A stretch of DNA of 64,000 nucleotides, from contig NZ_CP032543.1 in the NCBI RefSeq assembly GCF_003610995.1, forward strand, positions 4,712,001 to 4,776,000, in the 5' to 3' direction. The DNA is from Streptomyces griseus subsp. griseus (GTDB lineage: Bacteria; Actinomycetota; Actinomycetes; Streptomycetales; Streptomycetaceae). This document shows positions 16,201-24,247 of the stretch, piece by piece; within the stretch, counting starts at the first letter, position 1; each line of letters starts with the position of its first letter. Made by a program: the position numbers and the translations under genes. A model generated the notes under the pieces. The model was given only the letters and a program-made list of their open reading frames with translations. It was not told the origin of the DNA and did not search any database.

Positions 16201-16354
16201 GACCTGGCCCACCCCACGCAGTTCGCCGCTGAATCCCTCGGTCCGCGCAGCTTATCGGCCCTCACCCCGTCTCCCGGCGCACTCTCGTGTGCCGGGCCCA
16301 CCGTGGGACAATCCGCTCCGCCAGGCAGTTTCGAGTGGAGGAGAAGAATCCCTG

Positions 16355-16552
16355 ATGTTCGACGCCTTGAAGGGCCTCAAGGAAAAGGCCGAAGACCTCG
16401 CCGAGGCCCACGGGGACAAGATTTCCGACGGGCTGGAGAAGGTCGGCGACTTCATCGACGACAAGACCGACGGCAAGCACAGCGACAAGATCGACACCGC
16501 CGTCGACAAGGCCCAGGAGTACGTCCAGGGCCTCGGCGAGAACAAGGACTGA
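16355..16552 (+). CDS. MT0933-type antitoxin-family small protein
   Basis: Acidic, highly helical 65-residue protein beginning MFDALKGLKEKAEDLAEAHG and continuing with a heptad-like Lys/Asp pattern (GDFIDDKTDGKHSDK). This matches the MT0933/Rv0909-like antitoxin family (PF14013) as I know it. The ATG at 16355 has GGAGGAG about 12 bases ahead. No toxin gene flanks it: the next gene downstream is a beta-domain protein behind a terminator. In Streptomyces this family is usually solitary and its role as an antitoxin is unproven; a chaperone or CsbD-like stress role is also possible. Confidence 0.85.
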   Translation: MFDALKGLKEKAEDLAEAHGDKISDGLEKVGDFIDDKTDGKHSDKIDTAVDKAQEYVQGLGENKD

Positions 16553-16581
16553 GCCCGGGGCGTCTCCGCCGCCCCGGGCTC
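16551..16581 (+). terminator. terminator hairpin overlapping the antitoxin stop codon
   Basis: GAGCCCGGGGCG (16551-16562) pairs perfectly with CGCCCCGGGCTC (16570-16581), a 12-base stem with a 7-base loop that begins inside the stop codon. Confidence 0.75.
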
Positions 16582-16732
16582 CTCCAGGTGGCGGGCGGTC
16601 AGGGCGCGGGTGGCGGAGGCTGTCCCTAGGATGGCCAGGAAAGGGGCGTCCGGGTCTGTTCCGGGCGCCGGGTGCTCCCTCCCGCGGGCTCGGCGGGCAC
16701 CACCTTCCCCTCCGAGACCGGGAGCACCTCCA

Positions 16733-17140
16733 GTGACCACCCCCACCCCCGGAGCAGGTGAGGGCGCCCGCGGCGTGGTACGCCGCGTCGCCGGGCGCGT
16801 CAACTCCCTGCTCAGCAGAGCGCCGGCCGCCGTCCAGCTCGGCGCCGACAGCCTGATCGTGGAGGTCCCCGGCGAGGGGGAGGTGTGGCGGGCGGGGCAG
16901 GAGCACCTGGTCCGCTGGCACCTCACCGGCCCCGTCGACCCGGTCGACATCCACCTCGTACAGCGCGAAGGCGCCTCCACCACCACCCGCGCCGTCCTCG
17001 CGACCGGGCTGCCCGCCCATGGGACGTCGGTACGTGTCACGGTCCCCGCCGGCACCCCGGCGGGCGACTACCTCCTCCTGGTCACCAGCCAGGGACTGCT
17101 GGACGCCTACAGCCGGCCGTTCCACGTCACGGCCGCCTGA
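16733..17140 (+). CDS. Kre9/KNH-like beta-sandwich domain protein
   Basis: Predicted 135-residue protein consisting almost wholly of one beta-sandwich. From about residue 45: LIVEVPGEGEVWRAGQEHLV, then RWHLTGPVDPVDIHLV, VRVTVPAGTPAGDYLLLV and DAYSRPFHVT. The order (VWRAGxxxxVRW ... VDIxLV ... Y/S-F) matches the Ser/Thr-rich GPI-anchored Kre9/KNH-type domain (PF10342) seen in fungi and many actinobacteria. No signal peptide is evident from the GTG at 16733 (preceded by GGGAGC); upstream starts add a Pro/Arg-rich stretch. Location and function unknown. Confidence 0.7.
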   Translation: MTTPTPGAGEGARGVVRRVAGRVNSLLSRAPAAVQLGADSLIVEVPGEGEVWRAGQEHLVRWHLTGPVDPVDIHLVQREGASTTTRAVLATGLPAHGTSVRVTVPAGTPAGDYLLLVTSQGLLDAYSRPFHVTAA

Positions 17141-17275
17141 CCGGCCCCCACACCCTTACTTCCGCCCCGCCCCGCCGACCAACTGGCCGTCACGGCGGAC
17201 ACGCTGGGCAACACGGGCGCGGCATCCATCCCCATGGCCCCGCAAACGGCTCCCCGGCCTGCCCGTCCTCGGGCC

Positions 17276-18304
17276 TCAGCGTCGGGTGAACCGTCGCAGG
17301 GCATCGAGTACGGGGGGCGCGAGCGTGTCCGGGTGACCGGCACTGTGCAGCAGATGGTCCACTCCGGGCAGCTTCACGCGGCCCGGCCTCCCGGCATGCG
17401 CCTGGCGCAGGGCGGTCGTCAGGGCGTCCGTCGTGGAACAGGGGACCTGAGGGTCGTTCGTGCCGCACGTCAGCAGCACCTTGGTTCCCGGCGCGAGCGC
17501 GGCCGCGGTGTCCGGTGGGTGGACGGCGTCGTCACTGGCCACGAACCGGGCGTTGGGCCCCTGGAACGCCTCGAAGAGCTGGGCGACCGCGGGTGGCAGA
17601 CCGGTGGTGTCGACCGGTCGCTGTGCGCGCAGCGAGGTGACGGCCGCGTCGATGGCCGCGTCGATGGTGCGTTGCTCCTCCGGCGTGAGCTGACCCTGCC
17701 GGACCGCTTCGGCTACCTGGGCCTTGAGCTGGAGCGCGACCAGGTCCAGCAGACGGATCGCCTGCGGTTGCAGAAGCGCCAGGCCGGTCGGGCGCGGGCG
17801 GACGGTGCCGCCCAGCAGCAGTCCCGTCATCGCGCCCTCGCTGTGCCCGACGACCAGCAGGGCACGCGGATCGGTCTCCGGCTGATCGCGCAACACCCTG
17901 TAGGCGGCCTGGGCCTGGCGGACGAAGGCCGGGTAGTCGAGTTCTTCCGGGCGGTCCTGGTAGGCGCCGAGCCCGGTGCGGCCGGTTCCGTACTTGTCGA
18001 ACCGGAGCGAGGCGACGCCGTCCGCTTCGAGCGCCTCTGCCAACTTGGCCAGGGTGTCGGGGGCCGACCTGGGCGGCTGGTTGCCGTCGCGGTCGGTGGG
18101 GCCGCTGCCGGGGAGCAGCAGCGCCGCGCGCAGGTGCTGCCCCCTGCGATGCTCGGGGACGCGCAGGGTGCCGTACACGGTCGTCCCGTCAGCCGTGAAG
18201 ACGATCTCGCGATCGGCGGCGGGAACGCGTGCCGGCGTCGCTCCGGCCGGGGTGGCGGTCCCGACGGCCAGTGCCAGCAGAGTCGTTGCCAAGTGGCGGA
18301 TCAT
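17276..18304 (-). CDS. secreted alpha/beta hydrolase
   Basis: Predicted exported hydrolase of 342 residues. The ATG at 18304 has GAAGGAGG ahead of it and opens a signal peptide (MIRHLATTLLALAVGTATPA, cleavage near AGA-TPA). The fold is clear: oxyanion region LLLPGSGPTDRDGN, nucleophile elbow VVGHSEGAMTG (Ser at about residue 170), acid in CGTNDPQVP and the catalytic His in GVDHLLHSAG. An all-helical cap lies between residues 190 and 270. Substrate unknown; the acyl-peptidase or dienelactone-hydrolase group is nearest. It is the last gene of a three-gene unit with a PH-like protein and a TetR regulator. Confidence 0.85.
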   Translation of the reverse strand: MIRHLATTLLALAVGTATPAGATPARVPAADREIVFTADGTTVYGTLRVPEHRRGQHLRAALLLPGSGPTDRDGNQPPRSAPDTLAKLAEALEADGVASLRFDKYGTGRTGLGAYQDRPEELDYPAFVRQAQAAYRVLRDQPETDPRALLVVGHSEGAMTGLLLGGTVRPRPTGLALLQPQAIRLLDLVALQLKAQVAEAVRQGQLTPEEQRTIDAAIDAAVTSLRAQRPVDTTGLPPAVAQLFEAFQGPNARFVASDDAVHPPDTAAALAPGTKVLLTCGTNDPQVPCSTTDALTTALRQAHAGRPGRVKLPGVDHLLHSAGHPDTLAPPVLDALRRFTRR

Positions 18305-18317
18305 GGGCGTACCTCCT

Positions 18318-18668
18318 TCAGACGAGGGCGTTCTCGACCAGGGCCACGGCCGCACGGGGGTCGTCGACCTGGAGGACCAGGCGGGTGTACTCCTCGTCGG
18401 CGAGTTCGACCACGATGGCTTTCGACGCGTCCTTGACGTCCCAGAAGACCTTGTCGCCGTCGTGGTGGAAGGTGCCCGCGATGATCACGCCGGGTATGTG
18501 GGAGCCCGGCGCGCGGATTCCCTTGAAGTCGGTGGCGATACCGGGGTCGACGGTCGCGCCCCGGACGTTGGCCAGGGGGATGGTGAGACGGCTCTTGAAG
18601 GCCCAGAGCTTGTCGAGACCCTCCATCACGACGACCAGGTTGTCGCCGGCGATCCGTATCAATGCCAT
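18318..18668 (-). CDS. small PH-like domain protein
   Basis: Predicted 116-residue cytoplasmic protein: MALIRIAGDNLVVVMEGLDK, LWAFKSRLTIPLANVRGATV, then strand-rich segments and a C-terminal VDDPRAAVALVENAL helix. The pattern of strands with a KSRLTIPLANVR element resembles bacterial PH-like domains. It lies 13 bases before the hydrolase and 13 bases after the TetR gene on the same strand, so it belongs to that operon. I do not know its function. Confidence 0.72.
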   Translation of the reverse strand: MALIRIAGDNLVVVMEGLDKLWAFKSRLTIPLANVRGATVDPGIATDFKGIRAPGSHIPGVIIAGTFHHDGDKVFWDVKDASKAIVVELADEEYTRLVLQVDDPRAAVALVENALV

Positions 18669-18681
18669 GTCAGGTCCCTAT

Positions 18682-19182
18682 TCAGGTGAGGGGGCCGAGG
18701 TGCTGGGTCAGAGCGGTGGCGACCTTGTCGGGGTTGCCGCGCAGGAGGATGCCCAGCGCGGCGGAGGTGAGGGCGGTGGCCAGGTCGGGGGGAAGGCCGA
18801 GCGCGTCGGCGATCGCCCGGTCGACGGAGTCCAGGGCGGACGTCACCTCGAAGGCGACCTCCTCGTCGGCCGGTGAGCGCTCGACCGCCGCCAGGAGAAG
18901 CAGGCCGAGGTCGGCCGACGTGACCAGCCGCAGCGCGGTGGCGGCATCCGGCGCTTCGGCGAGGGCTTCGAGCAAGGGGCGTACGTCATCGGCGATGTGG
19001 CGGCGCAGGGCGGCCAGGTAGAGGCCGCGCTTGCTGCCGAACGTCTTGTAGAGGCTGTTGCGGTGCACGCCCAGGTGGGTGACGAGGTCGTCGACGGACA
19101 CGCCGTCATACGCGCGCCCGCCGAACAGGCCCGCGGCGGCTCGTACCGCCTCGTCCTCGTCGAATGCTCTCGGCCTGCCCAT
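18682..19182 (-). CDS. TetR family transcriptional regulator, probably autoregulating
   Basis: Short TetR repressor (166 residues; most have 190 or more). The DNA-binding head is complete: MGRPRAFDEDEAVRAAAGLF, DDLVTHLGVHRNSLYKTFGS and KRGLYLAALRRH. The C-terminal domain is about 100 residues, helical, of the type seen in small TetR_C_ families. Its gene begins a three-gene unit (regulator, PH-like protein, secreted hydrolase). A 34-base imperfect palindrome lies 19 bases upstream of its start and is a good candidate for its own operator. Inducer unknown. Confidence 0.9.
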   Translation of the reverse strand: MGRPRAFDEDEAVRAAAGLFGGRAYDGVSVDDLVTHLGVHRNSLYKTFGSKRGLYLAALRRHIADDVRPLLEALAEAPDAATALRLVTSADLGLLLLAAVERSPADEEVAFEVTSALDSVDRAIADALGLPPDLATALTSAALGILLRGNPDKVATALTQHLGPLT

Positions 19183-19513
19183 GACCCGTACGGTACGCAG
19201 TTGAGGAACGATCGGTCAAGAACGACCGTTCCTTAATCGTGAGCCTGCTTCTGGCCGGGCCGTGGTGGTGGTTCGGCCTTTTCGACGCCACCGAGGGCTC
19301 CCGGCGGCATGCGTGGCGCGGCTACAGCCATGCCTTGAGCGCGGTGGGGTACGACGCCGACCTCGGCCACACGGTGCCGCACCTGTGTCAGGTGCCTGGC
19401 CGACCCGATGGGTCAGGACGACGCTGCGTTCCCTGAGTGCGCTGTGCTGATGGACGTCGGCACCGCACTCCCTGCCGGTGGACGGATCACGTAGCCCCCT
19501 GCTGGCCAAGCCG
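19183..19513. other. 331-base region between TetR gene and murG-like pseudogene
   Basis: It holds the palindromic operator candidate at 19202-19235. To the right, short frames exist on the plus strand (for example from a GTG at 19239) but none has a ribosome site, domain or normal codon pattern, so I call none of them a gene. The segment from 19400 to 19513 looks like decayed sequence next to the pseudogene. Confidence 0.45.
19202..19235. promoter_or_regulatory. palindromic operator candidate upstream of tetR operon
   Basis: TGAGGAACGATCGGTC and the complement of GAACGACCGTTCCTTA match at 13 of 16 positions around a short centre, giving AGGAACG-TCG arms. It lies 20-53 bases upstream of the TetR start codon, the usual place for a TetR self-operator. 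Confidence 0.6.
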
Positions 19514-20617
19514 TCACCGGGACGCTGCGGACAGGATCACGTCCACGAGCCTTTCCGCCCCGTCCGGACTGCCGTGCGCCCTGCGGCGGAGGTCATCGCC
19601 TCCCGGTGCTCCGGATCGTCGAGGAGCGGCCCGACCGCCTCACGCAGCTGTCCGCCGGTGACTTCGCCGAGCAGTGCGACCGCCGCCCCGGCCACCTCCA
19701 AGTGGCGGGCGTTGTAAGCCTGTTCGCTTCCGGCCGCCGTGGCGGGCGGCATGAAGACGGCGCCCAGGGCGGTCAGCTCGGCCAGGGTGCCGGGAGACCA
19801 CCAGATCGGCCAGCCGGCACGTCCGGCAGCTCCGCCCCGACGAACGGGGTGAGGTGGTGGCGGGCGGCGAGGCCGGCGGGAAGTCCCGCGGCGCGGGCGG
19901 ACGGTGCCGCGACATGGGCCGGACTGCACTGGTGCACCACGTTGGCGCGCTCCGGCAGCCACGGCAGTTCGCCGCCGACCTCGTCGTTGATCTGCTGCGA
20001 TCCCTGCGCCCCGCCGGTGACGTACACCGTGGGAAGACGCCGGTCGAACGCGTGCAGACCCAGTGCCGTCACGGCCTTGTCCGGGTGGCGGGTCAGGACC
20101 TCCGGCCGTACGGGGTTGCCGGTGACCACCGCCGCCGGGCGCACGCTCTCCGGCAGGAGCGGCAGGGGGACTCCGAGGACACGGCGATCCGCGCGGCCGA
20201 ACCGGCGAGCTTCCGGTTGGCGGGGCAGAGGTGGGGGGTCTGCTCGTGCAGGACCAGCGGGACCCGGCACATCTTGGCGGCGAGCCCGCCCGGCACGGCT
20301 ACGTAACCGCCCGTGGCGAGCACGACGTCCGGCCGGAAGGCGGAGACAGGGCTGCGTGGTTGGGCGACCCCGAGCGGCACGCGCGCCATGTCCCGGACGT
20401 TGGCGGGCGACACCATCTTCAGCGGGTTCGCGTGACGCCGGATCCTGCCCGTGGCCACGGTCGTGAACGGAATGCCTTCTGCGCTCGTGACCCGGGCCTC
20501 CAGGCCCTCCGCCGTGCCGATCCACAGGACGTCGAGGGTGTGGCCGCCGGTGCCGCCTCCTGTCACGATCAGGCGGAAGACAGACGTCCGCTGAGGCGCG
20601 GTGTTCACCCTGGGCAC
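19514..20617 (-). pseudogene. decayed murG-like glycosyltransferase
   Basis: Remnant of a second MurG-type UDP-GlcNAc:undecaprenyl-muramoylpentapeptide transferase. Fragments in different frames read in the correct order for the family: LIVTGGGTGGHT then directly LDVLWIGTAEGLEARV (the usual 20 or so residues after GGH are missing), RPDVVLATGGYVAVPGGLA, LVLHEQTPHLCPANRKLAGS, IAVSSES (frame lost near 20167), VVTGNPVRPEVLTRHPDKAV, LPTVYVTGGAQGSQQINDE, ARHHLTPFVGAELPDV (second break), LADLVVSR, then PGTLAELTALG in yet another frame, ARHLEVAGAAVALLGEVTGG, and finally AERLVDVILSAASR* after a further shift. At least four frame breaks plus one in-frame deletion make it non-functional. The genuine murG should lie in the dcw cluster elsewhere. 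Confidence 0.85.
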
Positions 20618-20989
20618 TGAGGTATCCAGCGTTCAAGAACGTGTGCACCCGGAGGGATTTTCTGACGCGTTGGTCACGCCGTTGGTCATGGACAGGCTGG
20701 CTGATCCACAAAGCGCCTGGTCGAGCGAGCACGTGTTGGAGCGACGACCGGGGCCGCCACCCCCCACAGGAGAGGCCCCGGCCGTCTTCCACGGGGTCGC
20801 AGCACGACCCCGTACTCATCTCAGCGCCGCGCCCGCGTTTTCTGTCACACCGCACCGCGGACCGCGAATTGTTGCGAGTTGTACAAGTCATGGACGCGAC
20901 CCCTGCCGACCACGTAGCGTGCTGAGTCGCGCAGAGTGGCGCAGCAGTGTGACCAGCTGCGATTGAGGACAGCAGGGCGGGTTGAGGGA
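20618..20989. other. 372-base region between murG-like pseudogene and ECF sigma gene
   Basis: No gene is supported. It contains a near-perfect 13-base hairpin (20743-20755 with 20774-20786, one mismatch) that resembles a terminator, perhaps left from a lost gene. The right part (20840-20935) is less GC-rich and should hold the sigma factor promoter; I cannot name -35 and -10 elements with confidence. Confidence 0.4.
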
Positions 20990-21769
20990 GTGCTGGGGGA
21001 CGACGCGGAGCTGACCGCCGCGGTGCTCGCGGCACAGGACGGGGACGAGGACGCCTTCCGTGCTGTGTACCGCGCAGTGCAGCCACGGCTGTTGGGCTAC
21101 ATACGGACGCTGGTGGGCGAGCCGGACGCCGAGGACGTGGCGTCCGAGGCCTGGCTGCAGATAGCGCGCGACCTCGACCGGTTCAGCGGTGACGCCGACC
21201 GCTTCCGTGGCTGGGCGGCCCGCATCGCCCGCAACCGGGCGCTGGACCATCTGCGGATGCGCAGCCGCCGTCCCGCCATCGGCGGCGACGAGACCGAGCT
21301 GACCGGCCGGCCCGCCGAGTCCGACACCGCCGGTGACGCCATGGAGGCGCTGGACACCGACCGCACCCTGTCCCTCATAGCCCAACTCCCGCAGGACCAG
21401 GCCGAGGCCGTCGTGCTGCGCGTCGTCGTCGGCCTGGACGCCAAGAGCGCCGCCCGGACTCTCGGCAAGCGCCCCGGCGCCGTACGGACCGCCGCCCACC
21501 GCGGCCTCAAGCGCCTCGCCGAACTCCTCGGCGCCGAGCACCCCGACGTGCCCCGCCCCGCCGGTGCGCCCGCCCCCGGCGGCGGCTCCGAAGGGCCCGA
21601 CCTGGCACCGGGCCAGGGGTCCGGGAGCGACGCAGCTCAGGGCGCGGTCGGCGGCGCGGAGCTCGGTGCCGTACCCGCTCAGCGGCCAGGTAGGGGCGGT
21701 CCGGCGGCGCCGGCCGGGGTCACTCCCGGTGTGACGCATTCGCGACCGTGGACGCAGAGGGACATGTGA
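20990..21769 (+). CDS. ECF-type RNA polymerase sigma factor
   Basis: Sigma-70 family factor of about 259 residues. Region 2: AFRAVYRAVQPRLLGYIRTL, then GEPDAEDVASEAWLQIARDL, WAARIARNRALDHLRMRSRR. Region 4: LPQDQAEAVVLRVVVGLDAK and AARTLGKRPGAVRTAAHRGL. A disordered Gly/Pro/Ala tail of about 75 residues follows, which is unusual for a plain ECF factor. I use the GTG at 20990; an ATG at 20936 is possible but gives a weak leader. Its stop overlaps the start of the next gene (TGATG), so the pair is translationally coupled, as expected for sigma/anti-sigma modules. Confidence 0.9.
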   Translation: MLGDDAELTAAVLAAQDGDEDAFRAVYRAVQPRLLGYIRTLVGEPDAEDVASEAWLQIARDLDRFSGDADRFRGWAARIARNRALDHLRMRSRRPAIGGDETELTGRPAESDTAGDAMEALDTDRTLSLIAQLPQDQAEAVVLRVVVGLDAKSAARTLGKRPGAVRTAAHRGLKRLAELLGAEHPDVPRPAGAPAPGGGSEGPDLAPGQGSGSDAAQGAVGGAELGAVPAQRPGRGGPAAPAGVTPGVTHSRPWTQRDM

Positions 21770-22887
21770 TGGCCGACGAGCAGGACGAGTGGCTCGACAA
21801 GGACGCGGCGGAGAGACTGCTCCGCGGCGAGCCGGTCGTACCCCTCGGCGACCAGGCCCGCGACGACGCCTTCCGGCTCGCCGAAGCACTCGGCGCGGCC
21901 CGCGCCACCCGCCGCGCCCCGGCCGGTGAACTCCCCGGCGAGGACGCCGTGCTCACCGCGTTCCGGCAGGCCACCCGCACCGGCGGCGACCGGCTCGCCG
22001 GGCGTGACGCGGGCGCCGCACTCCCCGGGCAGCCCGGAACGCTGCACTCCGTCCGCATCGGCGCCGCCCCCGCCGTCCCGCCCCGCCGCCCGCGCTGGAG
22101 CCGCCCGGTCCGCTTCGGCCTGGCCGTCTCGCTCGCGGGCTGCGCGCTCGGCGGGGTGGCGGTCGCGGCCGGTACGGGGATGCTCGCGGGCCCCTTCGGC
22201 GGTCCGGACTCACCCGCGCCCGCCTCCTCCGTATCGGCGGCGACCCCCGAACCGCTGGTCTCCCGGCTGCCCGCCGACGACCCGTCCGCCCCGGCCGAAC
22301 CAACCCCGCCCGAGGACCCCGAACCGCTCTCCTCGCCCGAGAGCCGGCAGCCCCCCGCGACGCGGGAGCCCACGGGAGCGACGCCCGGCGGAACCGTCCC
22401 GGAGCCGGACGGCGACCGAAGGGGCGGGGGGACCCGTCCGGACGGGTCGGGCCGCCCGGACGCCTCCGAGGACCCGGCGGGCGGCCGTGACGACCACCCC
22501 GGCGGTTCCGGCGGCACGGACGAGGGCGGTGCCTGGTACGCGAAGTCCGTCAAGGCCTGCAAGGCGTTCCGCGCCGGCACCCTCGACGAGCGGAGCCGGC
22601 GCCAGCTGATCGAGTTGGCCAAGGGCGAGGAGAACCTGGAGCGCTTCTGCGACCGGCTCCTCGGGGGCGGCGGCTCCGGAGGCCCCGGTTCCGGAGGCCC
22701 CGGCGGCGGGGGCCATGACGGACCTGGTGACGGTGACGGCGGCTCGCTGCCGCCCGTCTCCTTCGAGCCCGCCCCGTCCGTCGCGGAGAGCGACCGCAGG
22801 GCCGATGCCGGCATACGGGCGGAGGCCGTTCCGCTGCGCCCGGCGACCCCTGCCCTGACCGCACCGGCCGCCGTATTCGCCCGCTGA
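21769..22887 (+). CDS. single-pass membrane protein, probable anti-sigma partner
   Basis: Predicted 372-residue protein. Residues 1-100 are a soluble cytoplasmic head (DEWLDKDAAERLLRGEPVVP), residues about 108-135 one transmembrane helix (FGLAVSLAGCALGGVAVAAG), followed by a long Pro/Glu/Ser/Gly-rich extracellular part with a small folded patch containing two Cys (SVKACKAFRAGTLDERSRR ... ERFCDRLLG). It overlaps the sigma gene by one base. Position and topology point to an anti-sigma factor, but no ZAS zinc motif (HxxxCxxC) is visible, so the binding mode would be non-canonical. The outer Cys pair may form a disulfide. Confidence 0.75.
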   Translation: MADEQDEWLDKDAAERLLRGEPVVPLGDQARDDAFRLAEALGAARATRRAPAGELPGEDAVLTAFRQATRTGGDRLAGRDAGAALPGQPGTLHSVRIGAAPAVPPRRPRWSRPVRFGLAVSLAGCALGGVAVAAGTGMLAGPFGGPDSPAPASSVSAATPEPLVSRLPADDPSAPAEPTPPEDPEPLSSPESRQPPATREPTGATPGGTVPEPDGDRRGGGTRPDGSGRPDASEDPAGGRDDHPGGSGGTDEGGAWYAKSVKACKAFRAGTLDERSRRQLIELAKGEENLERFCDRLLGGGGSGGPGSGGPGGGGHDGPGDGDGGSLPPVSFEPAPSVAESDRRADAGIRAEAVPLRPATPALTAPAAVFAR

Positions 22888-23030
22888 CCCGCACCTTCTC
22901 CCTCCGCCTTGAGGTGCGCCGCCAACAAGTGTGACGTTTTTCGGGCGCCGGGCGCAGTACAGAGTGAGCCGACTGGTCATCGGCCGCGCGACGAGCCGGG
23001 GTTCCCCCCGTACCTTCGGCTCAGCGCATC

Positions 23031-23069
23031 GGCGCGGGCGGGACACGTTCCCCCGGTCCCGCCCGCGCC
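23031..23069. terminator. bidirectional terminator hairpin
   Basis: GGCGCGGGCGGGAC (23031-23044) and GTCCCGCCCGCGCC (23056-23069) form a perfect 14-base stem between the convergent anti-sigma-like and L,D-transpeptidase genes. Confidence 0.75.
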
Positions 23070-23089
23070 CTCTCAGCCCCGCGGAGCCC

Positions 23090-24064
23090 TCACCAGTAGA
23101 TGACGACCTTGTCGCCGTTCTTCACCTGGTCGAACAGGGCCGCGACCTTCTTCTTGTCCCGGACGTTCACACAGCCGTGCGAGGCGCCGCCGTAGCCGTT
23201 GGCCGCGAAGTCGGCCGAGTAGTGCACGGCCTGGCCGCCGCTGAAGAACAGGGCGTACGGCATCGGGGTGTCGTACAGCGTCGAGACATGGTCCCGGGAC
23301 TTCCAGTACACCGGGAACTCGCCCTCCCGGGTGGGCGTGTACTCCGAGCCGAAGCGCACGTCCATCGCGGAGACGACCCGGCCGTCGATCATCCACGCCA
23401 GGGTCCGGCTCTTCTTGCTGATGCAGAGGACGCGGCCGGTCAGACACCGCTTGTCCGGCGCGGCCACCGGCCGCTCGGTCGGCGGGTCCAGCTCGTCGGC
23501 CGTGGGTGTACGGGTCATGGCCAGCAGCTTCCGCCAGGTGACCGCGTCGGTGGAGCCGGTGGCCTCCGTATCCCGCTTGGCCTGGAAGGAGCGGACGGCG
23601 TCGGCGGTGACCGTGCCGTAGTAGCCGGTGGGGTTGCGTCCGAAGTGCCCGATCTGCCGCAGCCGGGCCTGCAACTCCCGCACCTGGGCGCCTTCGGACC
23701 CGGTCCGCATCAGGATCTGGGGCGGTGGTGTGGGGGCGGTGCTCGGGCCGGGGGCGGCGGAGGAGGGCGTGGTCGCCGGTTCGGTGGGCGGAGGCGGGGT
23801 CGACGGGCTTGCGGGCGGGGTGGTGGCGGCCGGTTCGGCCGTGCCCTTGCCGTCGTCGGTGGGGGAGGGCGCGGGCGGTGCGGTGGTGGCCCGGGCCGAC
23901 GGCTGCCGCAGCGCGTCCGCCTCCGGGTCCTGCGGCCCGCACCCCGTTGCCAGGAGGGCCGTCGCGAGCACCCCGGCGGCGGTCACGGCGGCCGCCCGCC
24001 CGGAGCGTTTGCCGCCCCCCTTCCCGTACGCACCGCTCGCCGAGCCCATGTCGCTGTCCGCCAT
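23090..24064 (-). CDS. L,D-transpeptidase lipoprotein with peptidoglycan-binding domain
   Basis: Wall cross-linking enzyme of the YkuD family, 324 residues from the ATG at 24064. The N-terminal signal carries lipobox LLATGC (Cys near residue 33), followed by a Pro/Thr/Ala linker of about 80 residues, a PG_binding_1 domain (EGAQVRELQARLRQIGHF ... GYYGTVTADAVRSFQAKR) and the YkuD catalytic domain with AVHYSADFAANGYGGASHGC, i.e. the complete H-x15-SHGC pattern and VNV after the nucleophile. It should be anchored to the outer face of the membrane and form 3-3 cross-links or attach proteins. A second, differently built L,D-transpeptidase is encoded at 56115. Confidence 0.93.
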   Translation of the reverse strand: MADSDMGSASGAYGKGGGKRSGRAAAVTAAGVLATALLATGCGPQDPEADALRQPSARATTAPPAPSPTDDGKGTAEPAATTPPASPSTPPPPTEPATTPSSAAPGPSTAPTPPPQILMRTGSEGAQVRELQARLRQIGHFGRNPTGYYGTVTADAVRSFQAKRDTEATGSTDAVTWRKLLAMTRTPTADELDPPTERPVAAPDKRCLTGRVLCISKKSRTLAWMIDGRVVSAMDVRFGSEYTPTREGEFPVYWKSRDHVSTLYDTPMPYALFFSGGQAVHYSADFAANGYGGASHGCVNVRDKKKVAALFDQVKNGDKVVIYW

Positions 24065-24247
24065 CCCCGCCGTCCCCCCGGGCCGTCTCCGGCCCTCCGT
24101 CCGTTCGATCCGGTGCGTCACCGGTGTTCCCTGACGGGATGCCCGTCCTGCCCCATGGTCGAATCCTGCGCACGACGCTAGTGCCCTCAGGTCACGGCAG
24201 GACGGCCGAAAGGTCACGGCGAGACAGCTGGACGAGGAGACGGACAG

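Noticed and set aside
19239..19436. Possible 65-residue plus-strand gene next to the TetR operator
   Set aside because: No ribosome site, no family, Trp- and Arg-rich sequence next to a pseudogene; considered non-coding or decayed.
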